A DNA stretch of 64,000 bases from Paenibacillus rhizovicinus (lineage in GTDB: Bacteria; Bacillota; Bacilli; Paenibacillales; Paenibacillaceae): NCBI RefSeq assembly GCF_010365285.1, contig NZ_CP048286.1, positions 4,364,046 through 4,428,045 on the forward strand, written 5' to 3'. This document shows positions 18,618 through 27,135 of this stretch, one piece after another (position 1 is the first letter of the stretch; every line of letters begins with the position of its first letter). A program made the translations under genes and the position numbers. Under the pieces are notes generated by a model. It searched no databases and was not told the origin of the DNA. It saw nothing but the letters and a program-made list of their open reading frames with translations.

Positions 18618-18648
18618 TAGTCCACCATTCTAGAAATGCTCGGGTTTT

Positions 18649-18674
18649 GAAAGCGCTGTCCGTCTCTTACAATT
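18649..18674 (+). promoter_or_regulatory. Likely cre (CcpA) site with promoter for the GH127 uptake operon
   Basis: TGAAAGCGCTGTCC (18649-18662) matches the cre consensus TGWAANCGNTNWCA at 13 of 14 places. A -10-like TACAAT follows at 18669-18674, so the site would overlap the -35 region and repress when glucose-type sugars are present. Confidence 0.65.
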
Positions 18675-18734
18675 AAACCATCATAGACTGCAGCTATGAG
18701 CCAATGAGGATGAATGCAGAGAGGGGCTCTTATC

Positions 18735-20186
18735 ATGTTCAGAAATCAATGGAAGCTGGTCTCCATGCTCCTGGTATTGCTGGTGGCGGCCGTGACCGTG
18801 CTGTCCGGCTGCACGAAGTCGGACGCCGGCGGAAACACGAACGCCGCCCAGGGCAATGGCGGCACGAACGAAGCAGGCGCGGACAACGCGGATGCGGGAA
18901 CGGCGAACGCCGGAAGCGGGGAGCCGGTCAAGCTGCGTCTTACCGGATGGGGCGCGCCGGACGAAGTCGCGGCGTACAAACTCGCCATCGCCAAGTTCGA
19001 GAAAGCCCATCCGAATATCAAAGTCGATTTTCAAGCGATTACCGCGGATTACGATACGAAGCTGACCACGATGGTCGCGGGCAACGACGAGCCGGACGTG
19101 GCCATGATGGAATCGGCCACGATCGCCTATCCGCTGGCGGAGCAGGGCAAGTTCCTGAATCTGCAGGATTACCTCGACAATGACGGGGAAATCACGCCGG
19201 ATGCGCTCGTGCCGAACATTACGTACTCCTCGGAGCCCGGGAATGTGATCGGCATCGGGCCGGGACCGGAAACGTTCGTGCTGTATTATAACGAAGACGT
19301 CTTCAAGGATGCGGGCTTGACGCCGCCGCCGGCCGATCCGGCCCAAGCGTGGACATGGGAACAATTCGTGGACGTCGCGAAGAAATTGACCGTCGACAGC
19401 AAAGGCCGGAACGCGTCGGAGGAAGGGTTCGATCCGAAGAACATCAAGCAATTCGGCATCAACCTGCCGACGTGGTGGGGCGTTTACAGCAACTTTATTT
19501 ATTCCAACGGCGGGGATTTCCTCTCGGCCGACGGCAAGACGCTGGGCCTTAACCAGCCGGAAGCGGTCGAGGCGCTGCAGAAGCTGGCCGATCTGATCAA
19601 TGTGTACCACGTTGCGCCGTCCCCGTTGCAAGCGAAGAACATTCCGGGCACGAACGTGGCGCTCCAAACGAAGAAGGTCGCCATGGCCTTCGACGGGCAA
19701 TGGGCAACCGCGAGCTTGGCGCAGTCCAAGTTCCATTACAACGTGGGCGCGCTGCCGGTCATGAAGCAGCCGGTGACGACCGTCGTCTGCGGCATGTTCT
19801 CGATCTTCAAGTCCACCAAGCATCCACAGGAAGCTTGGGAGCTGACGAAAGCGCTGCTGGACCCCGACGCTTCGCTGGATATGCTGACGGCCGGCACCTG
19901 GATGCCTTCCCATAAGGATTGGTATACGGATGCGGATAAGCTGGCCAAATGGACAGAGAACCTCCCGTCCAGACCGTCCGGCTACAAAGGAGCCGTCATC
20001 GATGTCCTGCTGAACCACAGCCATCCGACCCCGACGGCCTACGTGAAGAACTTCAACAAAATCATGGATGTCATCAATCCCGCTTTGGATAAAGTATGGC
20101 TTGGCAAGCAGTCGGCCAAGGAGGCGCTGGACGCCGTCGCCGCGAAGGCGCAGGAACAAGTCCAAGGACGCCGCGACGTCAATTAA
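18735..20186 (+). CDS. Sugar ABC transporter substrate-binding lipoprotein
   Basis: A 483-residue family-1 extracellular binding protein. The signal peptide ends in the lipobox VLSGC (Cys about 25), followed by a Gly/Asn/Ala-rich tether. Typical motifs are the KFEKAHPNIKVDFQAIT segment and the ETFVLYYNEDVFKDAGL hinge region. It binds a sugar outside the cell for the two permeases that follow. ATG at 18735 is chosen because AGAGAGGGG stands upstream; an in-frame ATG 21 bases earlier would put residues before the signal. Gene order (kinase/regulator, binding protein, permeases, GH127) implies an L-arabinofuranoside. Confidence 0.92.
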   Translation: MFRNQWKLVSMLLVLLVAAVTVLSGCTKSDAGGNTNAAQGNGGTNEAGADNADAGTANAGSGEPVKLRLTGWGAPDEVAAYKLAIAKFEKAHPNIKVDFQAITADYDTKLTTMVAGNDEPDVAMMESATIAYPLAEQGKFLNLQDYLDNDGEITPDALVPNITYSSEPGNVIGIGPGPETFVLYYNEDVFKDAGLTPPPADPAQAWTWEQFVDVAKKLTVDSKGRNASEEGFDPKNIKQFGINLPTWWGVYSNFIYSNGGDFLSADGKTLGLNQPEAVEALQKLADLINVYHVAPSPLQAKNIPGTNVALQTKKVAMAFDGQWATASLAQSKFHYNVGALPVMKQPVTTVVCGMFSIFKSTKHPQEAWELTKALLDPDASLDMLTAGTWMPSHKDWYTDADKLAKWTENLPSRPSGYKGAVIDVLLNHSHPTPTAYVKNFNKIMDVINPALDKVWLGKQSAKEALDAVAAKAQEQVQGRRDVN

Positions 20187-20275
20187 GGCCAAGGCCGTCC
20201 GCAGCCGCGGGCAACATGCACCGATGATTGGCGCGGATGCCGGGCATGGACGACAAGCATAGATGACAGGCATGG

Positions 20276-20313
20276 AGGACAGCGGTTCTTGCCCAAGAAC
20301 GCTGTCCTCTTTC
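20276..20313 (+). terminator. Intra-operon hairpin (partial terminator/stabiliser)
   Basis: A long stem, AGGACAGCG-G-TTCTTG with CAAGAA-CGCTGTCCT, then CTTTC, sits between the binding-protein gene and the first permease, whose ribosome site comes within ten bases. Such hairpins usually raise the binding-protein to permease ratio. Confidence 0.7.
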
Positions 20314-20333
20314 ATAGACAGGAGGTAGTCGGC

Positions 20334-21290
20334 ATGGAAGCTCCGGCTCTGGATAGACAATCGGCGCTTGATACGCAAGCGATTCGGAAGAGGAAGAATG
20401 CAAGAGAGCGCAAAGCGTTGTTTTACGGCTTACTATTCACGTCCCCGGCCATACTCGGGTTTCTAATCTTCACCTTGGGCCCGATGATCGCGAGTTTCTA
20501 CTTAAGTTTGACGGACTATAACGTCTTCAAAGAAGGCACGGATTTTATCGGATTCGACAATTACGCGAAGCTGTTCTCCGGCGAGGACGACTTGTTCTAC
20601 CAGTCGCTCGGCACGACGTTCTATTTCGTCGTTCTGCGCGTGCCGGCGGTCATTATCATCTCGTTCATCCTGGCGCTTCTGCTGAATATGAACGTGAAGG
20701 GACGCTCCGTGTTCCGGACCATCATTTACTTGCCGAGCATCGTCCCGGCGGTGGCTTCCTCCATGATTTGGCTATGGCTGCTGAACCCCGATCTCGGCTT
20801 GGTCAACAACGTGCTGCAGAAGCTGCATCTTCCGACAAGCAGCTGGCTGTTCGGGGAAGGCAGCGTCATTCCGTCCATCGTCCTCACGACCTTGTGGGGG
20901 ATCGGCGGTACTGTCATCATCTTTCTAGCCGGATTGTCCGGCATTCCGAAACAGTATTACGAAGCGATCGACGTGGACGGCGGCGGCTGGTTCCACAAGT
21001 TGCGGCATATTACGATTCCAATGGTGACGCCGACGATCTTCTTCAACACGATCATGACGATCATCGGCTCCTTCCAGGTGTTCAGCGAGGCGTACATTCT
21101 GACCCAGGGCGGACCGAATAACAAGAGTTTGTTCTTCGTGTTCTACCTGTGGCGGACCGCCTTCCGGGACACGGAGATGGGGTACGCTTCGGCGCTGGCC
21201 TGGGTGCTCTTCATCATCATCCTGGTCTTCACGGCGATCGTATTCAAAACCTCGAAATCCTGGGTGCACTACGAGGGGGAACGAACATGA
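20334..21290 (+). CDS. Sugar ABC transporter permease (MalF/UgpA-like)
   Basis: A 318-residue inner-membrane permease. Six membrane segments are apparent (first FYGLLFTSPAILGFLIFTLG), and the EAA loop appears as YYEAIDVDGGGWFHKLRHIT, which docks the ATPase. ATG at 20334 follows AGGAGG. Its stop codon overlaps the next permease start (ATGA). No ATP-binding subunit is encoded in the locus, as is usual for transporters sharing an MsmX-type ATPase. Confidence 0.93.
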   Translation: MEAPALDRQSALDTQAIRKRKNARERKALFYGLLFTSPAILGFLIFTLGPMIASFYLSLTDYNVFKEGTDFIGFDNYAKLFSGEDDLFYQSLGTTFYFVVLRVPAVIIISFILALLLNMNVKGRSVFRTIIYLPSIVPAVASSMIWLWLLNPDLGLVNNVLQKLHLPTSSWLFGEGSVIPSIVLTTLWGIGGTVIIFLAGLSGIPKQYYEAIDVDGGGWFHKLRHITIPMVTPTIFFNTIMTIIGSFQVFSEAYILTQGGPNNKSLFFVFYLWRTAFRDTEMGYASALAWVLFIIILVFTAIVFKTSKSWVHYEGERT

Positions 21291-22117
21291 GAGAATCCAG
21301 GCTGAAGCTTGCCGCAGGGTATGTCGCCCTGCTAATCGTATCCGTGATGTTCATCGTGCCGTTCGTCTGGCTGCTTCGCAGCTCCGTCATGGACTTGTCG
21401 CAAATCTTCATCATGCCGCCGGAGTGGATACCAAGACCGTTCCACTTCGATAATTTCAAGAACGCGATGACGGTCGTGCCGTTCGGCGCTTTCTTCAAAA
21501 ACACGCTCATCATCGTCGTCGGCGTCCTGCTGGGAACGGTCGTATCGAGCACAATCGCGGCGTTCGGGTTCTCGCGTATCCGGTGGAAGGGGCGCGACAT
21601 GGTCTTCGCGATTCTCATGTCGGCCATGATGCTGCCGGGGGCGGTCACGCTCATTCCGAGCTTTCTCGGCTGGAAGACGCTCGGCTTCTACGATACGTTC
21701 TATCCGCTGATCGTTCCGGCGTATTTCGGCGGCGGCATCTTCAATATCTTCCTGCTGCGCCAGTTTTACTTGACGATTCCGCAGGATTTCGACGAGGCGG
21801 CGTTCGTGGACGGCGCGAACTATTTTCAAATTTATTGGCGCATTCTGCTGCCGCTCAGCCGTTCCGCCGTCATCGTGGTCGCGCTGTTCACGTTCCTCGG
21901 CTCGTGGAATGATTTCATGGGACCGCTGATTTACTTGAAGAGCGACAGCCATTTCACGCTTGCGCTCGGCCTGCAAATGTTTCAAGGAAGCTATACCGCG
22001 CAGTGGGATTTGCTCATGGCGGCTTCGGCGGCCGTCGTCATGCCTTGCGTCGTCGTATTTCTAATCGGCCAGCGCTACTTCCTGGAAGGAATTACGCTCA
22101 CGGGATTGAAAGGTTAA
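21287..22117 (+). CDS. Sugar ABC transporter permease (MalG/UgpE-like)
   Basis: A 276-residue second permease. The start is ATG at 21287, inside the stop of the first permease, with GAGGGGGA upstream. Membrane segments begin with AAGYVALLIVSVMFIVPFVW, and the EAA loop is DFDEAAFVDGANYFQIYWRI. It pairs with the preceding permease to form the membrane channel. Confidence 0.93.
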   Translation: MRESRLKLAAGYVALLIVSVMFIVPFVWLLRSSVMDLSQIFIMPPEWIPRPFHFDNFKNAMTVVPFGAFFKNTLIIVVGVLLGTVVSSTIAAFGFSRIRWKGRDMVFAILMSAMMLPGAVTLIPSFLGWKTLGFYDTFYPLIVPAYFGGGIFNIFLLRQFYLTIPQDFDEAAFVDGANYFQIYWRILLPLSRSAVIVVALFTFLGSWNDFMGPLIYLKSDSHFTLALGLQMFQGSYTAQWDLLMAASAAVVMPCVVVFLIGQRYFLEGITLTGLKG

Positions 22118-22153
22118 CGCGTACAACTTTATAAGCTGAGGAGGCATGCAAGC

Positions 22154-24010
22154 ATGTCGATAGTGAATAATCCGGTGAAGGGCTGGCAGGGCGTACCGTT
22201 CTCCAGCGTGAATATCAATGATGCGTTCTGGCGTCCGCGGCTCGAGGTGCTGAAGAACGTGACGATCAGCGTCTGTCTGGACCAATGCGAGCAAACGAAC
22301 CGCATCGCGAATTTCGCGGTGGCCGGCGGTTTGCAGGAAGGCAAATTCGAAGGGATCTACTATAACGATTCGGATGTATACAAAGTGCTGGAAGGCGCTG
22401 CGTACGCTTTAATGACGGACCGCGACCCCGAGCTGGAGGCGGAGATCGACCGTATTATCGGGCTGATCGAAGCCGCGCAGGAACCGGACGGGTACTTATG
22501 CGCGTATTTCACGATCGAAGCGCCGGAACGCAAATGGACGGACATGGAAAAGCATGAAATGTACAATGGCGGCCATCTCATCGAGGCGGCGGTCGCCTAC
22601 TACCAAGCAACGGGCAAGCGCAGGCTGCTCGATGTCGCATGCCGGCTGGCCGACCATTACGATGCCCTGTTCGGTCCGGGCAAACGCCACTGGGCCGAAG
22701 GACATGAGGAGATCGAGCTGGCTCTCGTGAAGCTGTTCCGGGCAACGGGGGAAGAGCGCTATTGGAAGCTCGCGCTCTGGCTGTTGGAGGAGCGCGGCCA
22801 TGGCCATGGGGTCGGGGCGATCTGGGATAAGCCCGAATGGGGGCCGGCCTATTGCCAGGATGACGTGCCGGTTCGGGATATCCGGGAAGTGAAAGGGCAT
22901 GCGGTGCGGGCGATGTATCTGTATACGGCGATGGCGGACGTGGCGCTGGCTTCGGGCGACGCGGCGTATATCGAAGCGCTGGACCGGGTGTGGGCGCATA
23001 CGGCCGAACGGAACATGTACGTGACGGGCGGCATCGGGCCTTCGCAGCATAACGAGGGCTTCACGAGCGATTACGATCTGCCCAATGAATCGGCGTATTG
23101 CGAAACGTGCGCAGCCATCGCGATGGCCTTCTGGAACCATCGGATGAACCTGCTGCACGGCGACGGGAAATACGCGGATCTCGTGGAGCGGGAGATGTTC
23201 AACGGCGCATTGGCCGGCATCTCGCTCTCCGGCGACAAATTCTTCTACGTGAATCCGCTCGCTTCCAAGGGCGAACACCATCGGGTGGAGTGGTTCCACA
23301 CCTCTTGCTGCCCGACGAATCTGGCCCGGTTCCTGCCGGCCATCGGTCAATACGCGTATGCCGTCACGGAGGACGGAATTGCTATTAATCAATACATGAA
23401 CAGCGAAACGACGATCAACGCGGCGAATGCGGCGGGCGGCGGCAAGGTGCAGGTGCTGCAATCCACGGCTTACCCGTGGGACGGGCGCGTCGCGATTACG
23501 ATATTGCCGGAACAGGCGGGCAAGTTCGCGGTTCGGCTGCGCGTGCCGGGCTGGTGCCGAGGGTACCGGGTATCGCTTCAAGGAGACGACCGGATTGGCG
23601 GAGGTGCCGATACGAAGACGGACAAGGGATACATCGTCTTGAATCGCCACTGGATGCCGGGAGACACCGTCCTGCTTGAGCTCGACATGCCCGTCGAAGC
23701 GATCCGCTCGCGTCCGGAGGTGGAAGCGAACCGGGGACGAGTCGCGTTCCAGCGCGGGCCGGTCGTGTACTGCGCCGAGGGGGCCGGCAATGACGGGCTG
23801 GCCTATGACGAGTTCGCGCTGTCCGCGGGCGCGCCGTTTGCGATCGAGCATCGCGAAGAGCTGCTTGGCGGGGTGACTGCGCTGCGTGGTCAAACATCCG
23901 AGGGCAAGGCGTGTTCGCTTACGCCGTACTATGCGTGGGATAACCGGGAAGCGGGATTCATGCAGGTGTGGATGCGCGAAGCGGAAGACCGGCAGCTGTA
24001 CCGGTTCTAG
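22154..24010 (+). CDS. GH127 beta-L-arabinofuranosidase
   Basis: A 618-residue cytoplasmic enzyme, the usual length for GH127, a zinc-dependent family that removes beta-L-arabinofuranose. The metal ligands of the characterised Bifidobacterium enzyme (Glu, Cys and a Cys-Cys pair) match Glu317-Thr-Cys319 (YCETC) and Cys385-Cys386 (HTSCCPTN); Glu301 (HNEGF) corresponds to its general acid and Cys386 would be the nucleophile. Ribosome site GAGGAGG. It lies 36 bases after the permeases, so imported arabinosides are cut here. A terminator follows. Confidence 0.93.
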   Translation: MSIVNNPVKGWQGVPFSSVNINDAFWRPRLEVLKNVTISVCLDQCEQTNRIANFAVAGGLQEGKFEGIYYNDSDVYKVLEGAAYALMTDRDPELEAEIDRIIGLIEAAQEPDGYLCAYFTIEAPERKWTDMEKHEMYNGGHLIEAAVAYYQATGKRRLLDVACRLADHYDALFGPGKRHWAEGHEEIELALVKLFRATGEERYWKLALWLLEERGHGHGVGAIWDKPEWGPAYCQDDVPVRDIREVKGHAVRAMYLYTAMADVALASGDAAYIEALDRVWAHTAERNMYVTGGIGPSQHNEGFTSDYDLPNESAYCETCAAIAMAFWNHRMNLLHGDGKYADLVEREMFNGALAGISLSGDKFFYVNPLASKGEHHRVEWFHTSCCPTNLARFLPAIGQYAYAVTEDGIAINQYMNSETTINAANAAGGGKVQVLQSTAYPWDGRVAITILPEQAGKFAVRLRVPGWCRGYRVSLQGDDRIGGGADTKTDKGYIVLNRHWMPGDTVLLELDMPVEAIRSRPEVEANRGRVAFQRGPVVYCAEGAGNDGLAYDEFALSAGAPFAIEHREELLGGVTALRGQTSEGKACSLTPYYAWDNREAGFMQVWMREAEDRQLYRF

Positions 24011-24058
24011 AGGAAGAGGCTGCAGGCTTGGGCGGCTTCGGAATTCAAACAAAAGAAG

Positions 24059-24112
24059 GAGCAGTACGTTAATGGCCATAATTAGCGGCGTTAACTTACA
24101 GCTCTTTTTTTT
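24059..24112 (+). terminator. Probable terminator after GH127
   Basis: An imperfect stem, GAGC...GTTAA with TTAAC...GCTC and a large loop, ends in eight T (24105-24112). Confidence 0.6.
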
Positions 24113-24140
24113 GATTGATGGCATAAGTTGCGAAGCTCCG

Positions 24141-24230
24141 TTTGTACGAAAAATCGTACAAAGTAGCGTGCGAGGCAGCTTGTCGCCAGTGTTTTGTACG
24201 AAAAATCATACAAAGTGGCGTACGAAGAGG
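24141..24230. repeat. Two tandem palindrome-bearing units, period 52
   Basis: TTTGTACGA-AAAA-TCGTACAAA (24141 on) and TTTGTACGA-AAAA-TCATACAAA (24193 on) are near-identical hairpins, each followed by GT-A/G-GCGT-G/A-CGA. They are non-coding and lie between two terminators in the 380-base gap after GH127. They could be a dimeric binding site or part of a repeat family. Confidence 0.7.
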
Positions 24231-24259
24231 CGCGCTCGAGCTGTCGAGCGGCGCTAGAG

Positions 24260-24293
24260 CGATTCCGGTCGAAGAGCCGGAATCGTATTTTTT
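24260..24293 (+). terminator. Second plus-strand terminator
   Basis: Stem CGATTCCGG (24260-24268) and CCGGAATCG (24277-24285), followed by TATTTTTT. It closes the repeat-bearing gap, implying a short transcript across the repeats or a backup stop. Confidence 0.8.
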
Positions 24294-24391
24294 GATCGCA
24301 TAAGCCATTAAATTGGAAAAATAAGGGCCGAACAGATGCGATCCGCATGTTATGCTGAAGAGGAGAATACTGTCAGGAGGCGCATGGTCTT

Positions 24392-24877
24392 ATGAGCATG
24401 GAAGAGCTGATCGCCAGAATAAGGATGACGCCGGATTGTATCGTACTCCCTCCGAGCGGGCTGCCGGCAACCGACGAACATTTGCGTTTGCCTGAGGATG
24501 TGCGGACGTTTTATGCCTTGTGCGGAGGCGTTACGCTGTATCAGTTTGCGGATTACTCCGTTAATATCGTGCCGCCCGAGGAGTTCGAGCCTGCCAATCC
24601 CGTCATTGTCGGAGAACGTTGCGAGGACGATATTTCAGCGCAGTGGTATATCGCAGCGGACGACGGCAACGGCGATTACTTCACGATCGACTTGGCTCCG
24701 GAACGGTGCGGCAAATGCTACGACAGCTTCCATGAAACGCATGGCCTCGTCGGGAATACGCCAGTGATCGCAAGGTCGTTTACCGAGCTGTTGGAACGGT
24801 TATTGGCGAACAAAGGGCAGTATTGGTACTGGCTGGACGAGGGGTTTGAGCCGCTCGGGGATGCATACGAGGAATGA
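24392..24877 (+). CDS. SMI1/KNR4 (SUKH) family protein
   Basis: 161 residues. The N-terminal part, RLPEDVRTFYALCGGVTLYQ, has the SMI1/KNR4 core pattern, and the end, FTELLERLLANKGQYWYWLD, fits the final helix. Members are often immunity proteins against contact-dependent or polymorphic toxins, but no toxin is encoded next to it, so it is either an orphan immunity gene or a housekeeping member. Ribosome site CAGGAGG about ten bases before ATG. Confidence 0.75.
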   Translation: MSMEELIARIRMTPDCIVLPPSGLPATDEHLRLPEDVRTFYALCGGVTLYQFADYSVNIVPPEEFEPANPVIVGERCEDDISAQWYIAADDGNGDYFTIDLAPERCGKCYDSFHETHGLVGNTPVIARSFTELLERLLANKGQYWYWLDEGFEPLGDAYEE

Positions 24878-24950
24878 TGCGAATCGCGCACCAGACCGGA
24901 AGCGACTGCGGCTGGTTGACTTTGGCGGCGGTCTCCTCTTTCAAAAACCG

Positions 24951-24979
24951 TTGAACAGCTCCCTTATTAGGCGTATAGT
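24951..24979 (+). promoter_or_regulatory. Sigma-A promoter for the serine acetyltransferase
   Basis: TTGAAC (24951-24956), spacer of exactly 17, TATAGT (24974-24979). The start codon is 43 bases further on. Confidence 0.75.
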
Positions 24980-25022
24980 TTATAGGAGTCTACAGGATTG
25001 AAGTTGAAAGGGTGAGCGCAAC

Positions 25023-25958
25023 ATGTTTCACAAGCAGATCGGCGGCCTCGTGTCGACGATTTCCAACAGCTATAGAGAGCAATCGCATACGATTCTACTG
25101 GATGCCAAGGATTTGCCCAACAGAGACACGATCATTGAAGTCATCCATCAGCTGCGAGAGCTGCTGTTTCCAGGCTATTTCGGCAAGCAGAATCTTGTTA
25201 ACGACACGATCGAGTACCATATTGCCAACCTGCTGCTAAGCATTCATGAGAAGCTGCATGAGCAGATCACGCGCGTGCTGAGGCATCAAGCGCTCGAGAA
25301 TAACGATGTCGTCTTGGATGCCGATGCCAAGGCCGATGCCATTATCGATGCCTTCCTAAGCAAAATCCCGGAGCTTCGCTGCATCCTAGCGACCGACGTC
25401 CAAGCCGCTTTCACGGGCGACCCTTCCGCAGAGACGACAAGCGAGGTCATCTTCTCCTTCCCCGGCATTTTTGCCGTAAGCATTTATCGGTTGGCGCATG
25501 AGCTCTACAAGCTTTCCGTGCCGCTCATTCCGAGAATCATGACGGAATACGCGCATAGCGAAACGGGCATCGATATTCATGCGGGAGCGACGATCGGCAA
25601 CCATTTCTTCATTGACCACGGAACGGGCGTAGTTATCGGCGAAACGACGACGATCGGCAATGGCGTTAAAATTTATCAAGGCGTCACGCTCGGTGCGCTA
25701 TCCACGCGGGGCGGTCAAAGCCTGCGCGGCGTGAAGCGCCACCCTACGATCGAGGATGAAGTGACGGTCTATTCCGGTGCTTCCATACTGGGCGGGGAGA
25801 CGGTCATCGGCGAAGGGGTCGTCATCGGCAGTAATGCCTTCATCACCGTATCCGTTCCAAGCGGCACCAAAGTCAGCGTGAGAAGTCCGGAACTCGTATT
25901 TAAAGGGCGGCGGCCGCAGGAGCTGCAGCAGGAGTTCGTGGCGGATTGGATTATTTAA
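25023..25958 (+). CDS. epsC: Serine O-acetyltransferase, EpsC type
   Basis: A 311-residue enzyme. An alpha-helical N-terminal half with the family segment LRELLFPGYFGKQN is followed by a left-handed beta-helix with hexapeptide repeats: DIHAGATIGNHFFIDHGTGV (His of the active site) and IGNGVKIYQGVTLGAL. It transfers acetyl from acetyl-CoA to L-serine, the first step of cysteine synthesis; EpsC-type members are named from exopolysaccharide clusters, but no such cluster is seen here. A single-gene unit with its own promoter and ribosome site AAAGGGTG; a hairpin follows. No T-box leader fits in the short upstream space. Confidence 0.88.
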   Translation: MFHKQIGGLVSTISNSYREQSHTILLDAKDLPNRDTIIEVIHQLRELLFPGYFGKQNLVNDTIEYHIANLLLSIHEKLHEQITRVLRHQALENNDVVLDADAKADAIIDAFLSKIPELRCILATDVQAAFTGDPSAETTSEVIFSFPGIFAVSIYRLAHELYKLSVPLIPRIMTEYAHSETGIDIHAGATIGNHFFIDHGTGVVIGETTTIGNGVKIYQGVTLGALSTRGGQSLRGVKRHPTIEDEVTVYSGASILGGETVIGEGVVIGSNAFITVSVPSGTKVSVRSPELVFKGRRPQELQQEFVADWII

Positions 25959-25974
25959 TAGCATTAGCCTATAC

Positions 25975-26008
25975 GAAGCGATTTCGGCCCTTTGGCCGGG
26001 ATCGCTTC
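25975..26008 (+). terminator. Hairpin terminator after the serine acetyltransferase
   Basis: GAAGCGAT-tt-CGGCC with GGCCG-gg-ATCGCTTC, then TAATCGTAT, so the T-run is weak. Confidence 0.6.
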
Positions 26009-26049
26009 TAATCGTATCGGCATGGGAAGATCGGAGGAGCCTGCTTAAC

Positions 26050-26481
26050 ATGAAAACACCGCTATTTTACGGCGCCGTTCATCTGCTCTTCTACCAGGAT
26101 GAGCGCGTACTGCTCTTGAAAAGGCAGAACACCGGCTTCGAAGACGGCAAGTGGAGCGTCGTGGCCGGAAGAATCGACGGCAACGAGGAAGTGAAATCCG
26201 CTGCGATTCGGGAAGCGAAGGAAGAAGCGGGCGTGGACATTTTGCCGGACGACTTGGATGTCGTGGGCGTTGTCCATCGGAAGAACGTCAGCTCGGAGTG
26301 GATCGATTTCTACTTGAAGGTTCGCGCGTGGCAAGGAGAGATCACGAATATGGAACCGCATAAATGCGAGGAACTGACATGGTTTCACTTGCGCGAATTG
26401 CCGGAGAACATCATTGGTTATATCCGCTTGGCAGTGGAGAGAGACCACGGCCATATGTGGTTTGAAAGCTTGGGCTGGTAA
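26050..26481 (+). CDS. NUDIX hydrolase
   Basis: 143 residues, a one-domain Nudix protein. The Nudix box GX5EX7REUXEEXGU is complete: GRIDGNEEVKSAAIREAKEE then AGV. The preceding LLLKRQNTGFEDGKWSVVAG is the typical first strand-loop. These enzymes cleave nucleoside diphosphates linked to another group; the substrate cannot be told (an MTH1/8-oxo-dGTP-like role is possible). Ribosome site CGGAGGAG. Confidence 0.9.
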   Translation: MKTPLFYGAVHLLFYQDERVLLLKRQNTGFEDGKWSVVAGRIDGNEEVKSAAIREAKEEAGVDILPDDLDVVGVVHRKNVSSEWIDFYLKVRAWQGEITNMEPHKCEELTWFHLRELPENIIGYIRLAVERDHGHMWFESLGW

Positions 26482-26596
26482 TATTCATGTTTATCAAGTG
26501 ATTCAAGCAGCGGCGGAGCGCCGGCTGGCGCTTCTAACTGGACAATTATGGTATAGGTAGGATTTTGCAAAAAATGAACGCGAAAGGAGTGCGGAA

Positions 26597-27073
26597 ATGA
26601 GCATTGTTATCCGGGAATTCCACGCGTCCGACGCCGCTCGCATCGTCTCGCTGTTCTACGAAACGGTGCATGCCGTTAACAAACGGGACTACGCGCAGGA
26701 GCAGCTGGATGCCTGGGCTCCGAGAGGAGAAGAGGCGCAGCGGGCGGAGGCATGGCAGGAATCGATGGTTCGCAATCGGAGCTATGTTGCCGAAATGGCC
26801 GGAGTAATCGCCGGTTTCGCCGATATGACGAACGCCGGCCATCTGGATCGGCTGTATGTCCACAAGGATTATCAGCGGCGCGGAATCGCTTCGATGCTGG
26901 TGAACAAGCTCGAATCCGATGCGCGCGAGCTTGGCTTGCCGGAGATGGATACGGAAGCGAGCATTACGGCGAGGCCGTTCTTCGAACGCCGCGGATACCG
27001 GGTTGAGCGGGCGCAGACCGTTGAGCGGAATAGTGTGCGATTAGATAATTTTAGGATGTCGAAGCTGTTGTAG
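26597..27073 (+). CDS. GNAT acetyltransferase (YafP-like)
   Basis: 158 residues. Acetyl-CoA loop YVHKDYQRRGIASMLVNKLE (the QRRGIA signature) and C-terminal RPFFERRGYRVERAQ, as in YafP-type GNATs. Substrate unknown. Ribosome site AAAGGAG eight bases before ATG. It ends 48 bases from a convergent gene; a hairpin (27077-27098) lies between. Confidence 0.88.
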   Translation: MSIVIREFHASDAARIVSLFYETVHAVNKRDYAQEQLDAWAPRGEEAQRAEAWQESMVRNRSYVAEMAGVIAGFADMTNAGHLDRLYVHKDYQRRGIASMLVNKLESDARELGLPEMDTEASITARPFFERRGYRVERAQTVERNSVRLDNFRMSKLL

Positions 27074-27076
27074 GAG

Positions 27077-27098
27077 AAGCCGCCTTATGGGGCGGCTT
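27077..27098 (+). terminator. GC-rich hairpin after the GNAT gene
   Basis: AAGCCGCC (27077-27084) pairs with GGCGGCTT (27091-27098). There is almost no T-run, so efficiency is uncertain. Confidence 0.5.
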
Positions 27099-27109
27099 TG
27101 CTGGTTTCT

Positions 27110-27135
27110 GGCTAAACGAAGCTATTCGTTTAGCC
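27110..27135. repeat. 26-bp near-perfect palindrome
   Basis: GGCTAAACGAA, GCTA, TTCGTTTAGCC. It overlaps the last codons of the minus-strand pentapeptide-like gene and faces the GNAT end, so it may act as a convergent stop or a protein-binding site. Its half-site resembles the TAACGAA ends of the elements at 7526 and 35902. Confidence 0.7.

Noticed and set aside
18681-20378. 565-codon minus-strand frame
   Set aside because: Shadow of the binding-protein gene, rich in Arg and His.
22496-24124. 542-codon minus-strand frame
   Set aside because: Shadow of the GH127 gene, which carries all metal ligands.
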